DNA from: Methanoculleus sp.
GTDB lineage: Archaea; Halobacteriota; Methanomicrobia; Methanomicrobiales; Methanoculleaceae
NCBI GenBank assembly: GCA_028698765.1
Contig: JAQVVW010000007.1
Coordinates: forward strand, 1 to 14,576
Direction of reading: 5' to 3'
Length of the DNA stretch: 14,576 nt
This document shows, piece by piece, positions 13,378 to 14,576 of this stretch. A program made the position numbers and the translations under genes. A model generated the notes under the pieces. That model was not told where the DNA came from, made no database searches, and was given only the letters and a program-made list of their open reading frames with translations. How positions within the stretch are numbered: the first letter of the stretch is position 1; each line of letters begins with the position of its first letter.

Positions 13378-13400
13378 ACCGCCGTCAAGACAGCGTTTCC

Positions 13401-13408
13401 TTATATAA
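13401..13408 (-). promoter_or_regulatory. TATA box of the HdeD-like gene
   Basis: TTATATAA (palindromic), read as GGTTATATAAGG on the - strand, lies 24 nt before the ATG at 13377. The spacing implies that transcription starts at or next to the start codon. Confidence 0.75.
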
Positions 13409-13599
13409 CCGTATACCCGTCTCGGTGATGGGTGATCGCCCGGGGGTGGGAAAGGGCTATATCCGCACCTGCTCTCCCTGCGAGACGGGAAGGCGGGGTG
13501 CGATCTTCCTCACAGCGGCGCTTATCCGGGTTCGTCAGGCTGCAAAGGCGCTGGCGACAGGCTTTCTCGTCGCCGTGCTCCTCCCCCACGCTCTCGACC

Positions 13600-13686
13600 G
13601 AGATCACGCTGGAAGATTACCGGACACGCTCCATCGGCTTCCGGGTGAAGGAGTCGATCTCCCGTCTCTTCTCGCCGCTCGGGTGA
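13600..13686 (+). pseudogene. Possible decayed C-terminal tail of a cardiolipin synthase-like gene
   Basis: The gap between the HdeD-like and PHP genes (13410-13692) holds no intact gene that I recognise. In one + strand frame the last 28 codons read EITLEDYRTRS, then a helix ending SRLFSPLG and a stop. This resembles the conserved end of cardiolipin synthases (phospholipase D family), which finish with an S.eITle.yr.Rs...r..e...RLfSPll pattern. Upstream in the same frame the sequence is low-complexity Arg/Ser, and no HxKxxxxD motif is visible in any frame, so at most a remnant survives, perhaps with a frameshift near 13550-13600. Confidence 0.35.
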
Positions 13687-13692
13687 GATCCT

Positions 13693-14559
13693 TCACCGGT
13701 TCAGCCGGCCTTCGACGAACTTCCTGATCTGCGGGAGGCCCTGCTCCCAGCGGGCCTGGAGGATGGGGACGGTGTAGGGGATGTGGTGCGGGAGGACCAC
13801 GGTCCCCATCACCGCCTTCTCGAGGAGCGGCCGCTCGCGCCCGATGACGGCGGTCTTCTTTGCCCGAATGGCGTCCAGGAACTCTTCAACGGTATCGGCC
13901 TCGGCGCAGGTGACGACCCCTCCGAGCTCGTAGAGGAGGTGGCCGTCGGTTCCGCCGGTCCTCCCGAGACCGTGGGCGACGGCGAGCCCGGCCGCCTTCA
14001 GGTTATGGCTCCGGGCCATCCCGCCGCAGATCACCTCGAGGGCGTCCAGGCGGGAGAAGACCTCTTCACCGATGCATGCGCCGGCGACGCACCGCTGGAC
14101 GCCCCGGTTCAGGAAAGCGTAGCCGCAGGGGTGCGCCTCGACGGCGATGCAGGCGTAGCCTTCCCGGCGGTCGAGGATCTCGGGCGTATTAAGGCGTATC
14201 GCGGTGTACGGGCCGTTCCTCCGGTTCATCTCGACGTGACGCCGGTAGAAGTCCCGGAGGTCGGATACCGAGTAGAAGTAGAGCAGGATGTGCGGGCCGT
14301 CGCTCGCGCTGACCTCGATTCCGGGGATGAGGGGGACCCGGATCCCCTGCCGCTCCGCCTCGACCACGCCGCTGACCTGGTTGTGGTCGGTGATCGCAAG
14401 CCCGATCTCTCGCCGTGCCGCGAGTTTCAGCGCATCGCGTACGCGGGTTGTGGAGTCGGAGTGCCGGGTATGAAAGTGAAGGTCCGCCGGGAGCAGCCCG
14501 AGACGCCGGATCTCTTCCGGCATGGGCTTTTCGAATACGATGTCTTTATAATAGTGCAT
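13693..14559 (-). CDS. PHP-domain metal-dependent phosphoesterase
   Basis: This 288-aa protein has the metal-binding motifs of the PHP superfamily: DLHFHTRHSD (H28, H30, D35), ITDHN (D58, H59), PGIEVSA (E82), EAHPCG (H143) and GGTDGH (D205, H207). These bind two or three metal ions that hydrolyse phosphate esters; the substrate cannot be read from sequence. The longest start is the ATG at 14559, with no Shine-Dalgarno. A second ATG at 14523 is about 26 nt from an AT-rich TATTATAAAG that would be coding under the longer model, and the intervening codons are unusually AT-rich for this genome, so a 276-aa leaderless product is a serious alternative. The gene ends 7 bp after the possible cardiolipin synthase remnant on the other strand. 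Confidence 0.85.
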   Translation of the reverse strand: MHYYKDIVFEKPMPEEIRRLGLLPADLHFHTRHSDSTTRVRDALKLAARREIGLAITDHNQVSGVVEAERQGIRVPLIPGIEVSASDGPHILLYFYSVSDLRDFYRRHVEMNRRNGPYTAIRLNTPEILDRREGYACIAVEAHPCGYAFLNRGVQRCVAGACIGEEVFSRLDALEVICGGMARSHNLKAAGLAVAHGLGRTGGTDGHLLYELGGVVTCAEADTVEEFLDAIRAKKTAVIGRERPLLEKAVMGTVVLPHHIPYTVPILQARWEQGLPQIRKFVEGRLNR

Positions 14560-14576
14560 GGGGCGTCTGTCTGATC

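Noticed and set aside
1..14576. CRISPR array, tRNA, rRNA, insertion sequence or phage module
   Set aside because: I found no regularly spaced direct repeats, tRNA-like cloverleaf sequence, transposase motif or terminal repeats.

Overview
The window looks like a piece of chromosome from a high-GC hydrogenotrophic methanogen of the Methanomicrobiales, with Methanoculleus or a close relative as my best guess. The basis is a coenzyme F390 synthetase-type ligase, a methanofuran-biosynthesis kinase (MfnE type), a ferredoxin:disulfide reductase of the methanogen type, archaeal EF-1beta, an archaeal SRP (7S) RNA, and archaeal TATA boxes about 25 nt from several start codons, which suggests leaderless mRNAs. 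The genus is inference from GC-rich third codon positions and gene content. I see no rRNA, tRNA, CRISPR array, insertion sequence or phage module.

Layout. 57-2000: an F390 synthetase/phenylacetate-CoA ligase family enzyme converges on a secreted, C-terminally anchored surface protein. 2421-4553: a redox pair (glutaredoxin-like protein, then an FTR-type disulfide reductase fused to a rubredoxin domain) converges on a CodB-like permease, and the two coding regions overlap by 82 bp. 4683-5909: a small regulatory-looking block with a charged 70-aa protein, a membrane-anchored OB-fold protein, and a translationally coupled pair of HTH regulators. Two of its promoters carry a perfect 7-bp inverted repeat that ends on the base before the ATG. 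5914-7587: an exported phospholipase D-family protein with an N-terminal lamin-tail-like region. 7630-8699: mfnE, a 55-aa four-CxxC zinc-ribbon microprotein and EF-1beta on the + strand, ending in a terminator-like hairpin. 8725-11038 (- strand): a zinc-finger methyltransferase, the SRP RNA and malate dehydrogenase; the RNA 3' end lies almost on the mdh start. 11100-13377 (- strand): an AI-2E family membrane protein, a SpoIIAA/STAS-like protein and an HdeD-like membrane protein. 13410-13690 is a gap that may hold the decayed tail of a cardiolipin synthase gene. 13693-14559: a PHP-domain phosphoesterase.

Most of this is ordinary chromosomal housekeeping. The least explained part is 4683-5909, where promoter architecture, a four-cysteine HTH protein and two unknown small proteins may form a local regulatory circuit. 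That is a hypothesis; I do not claim a demonstrated new system.
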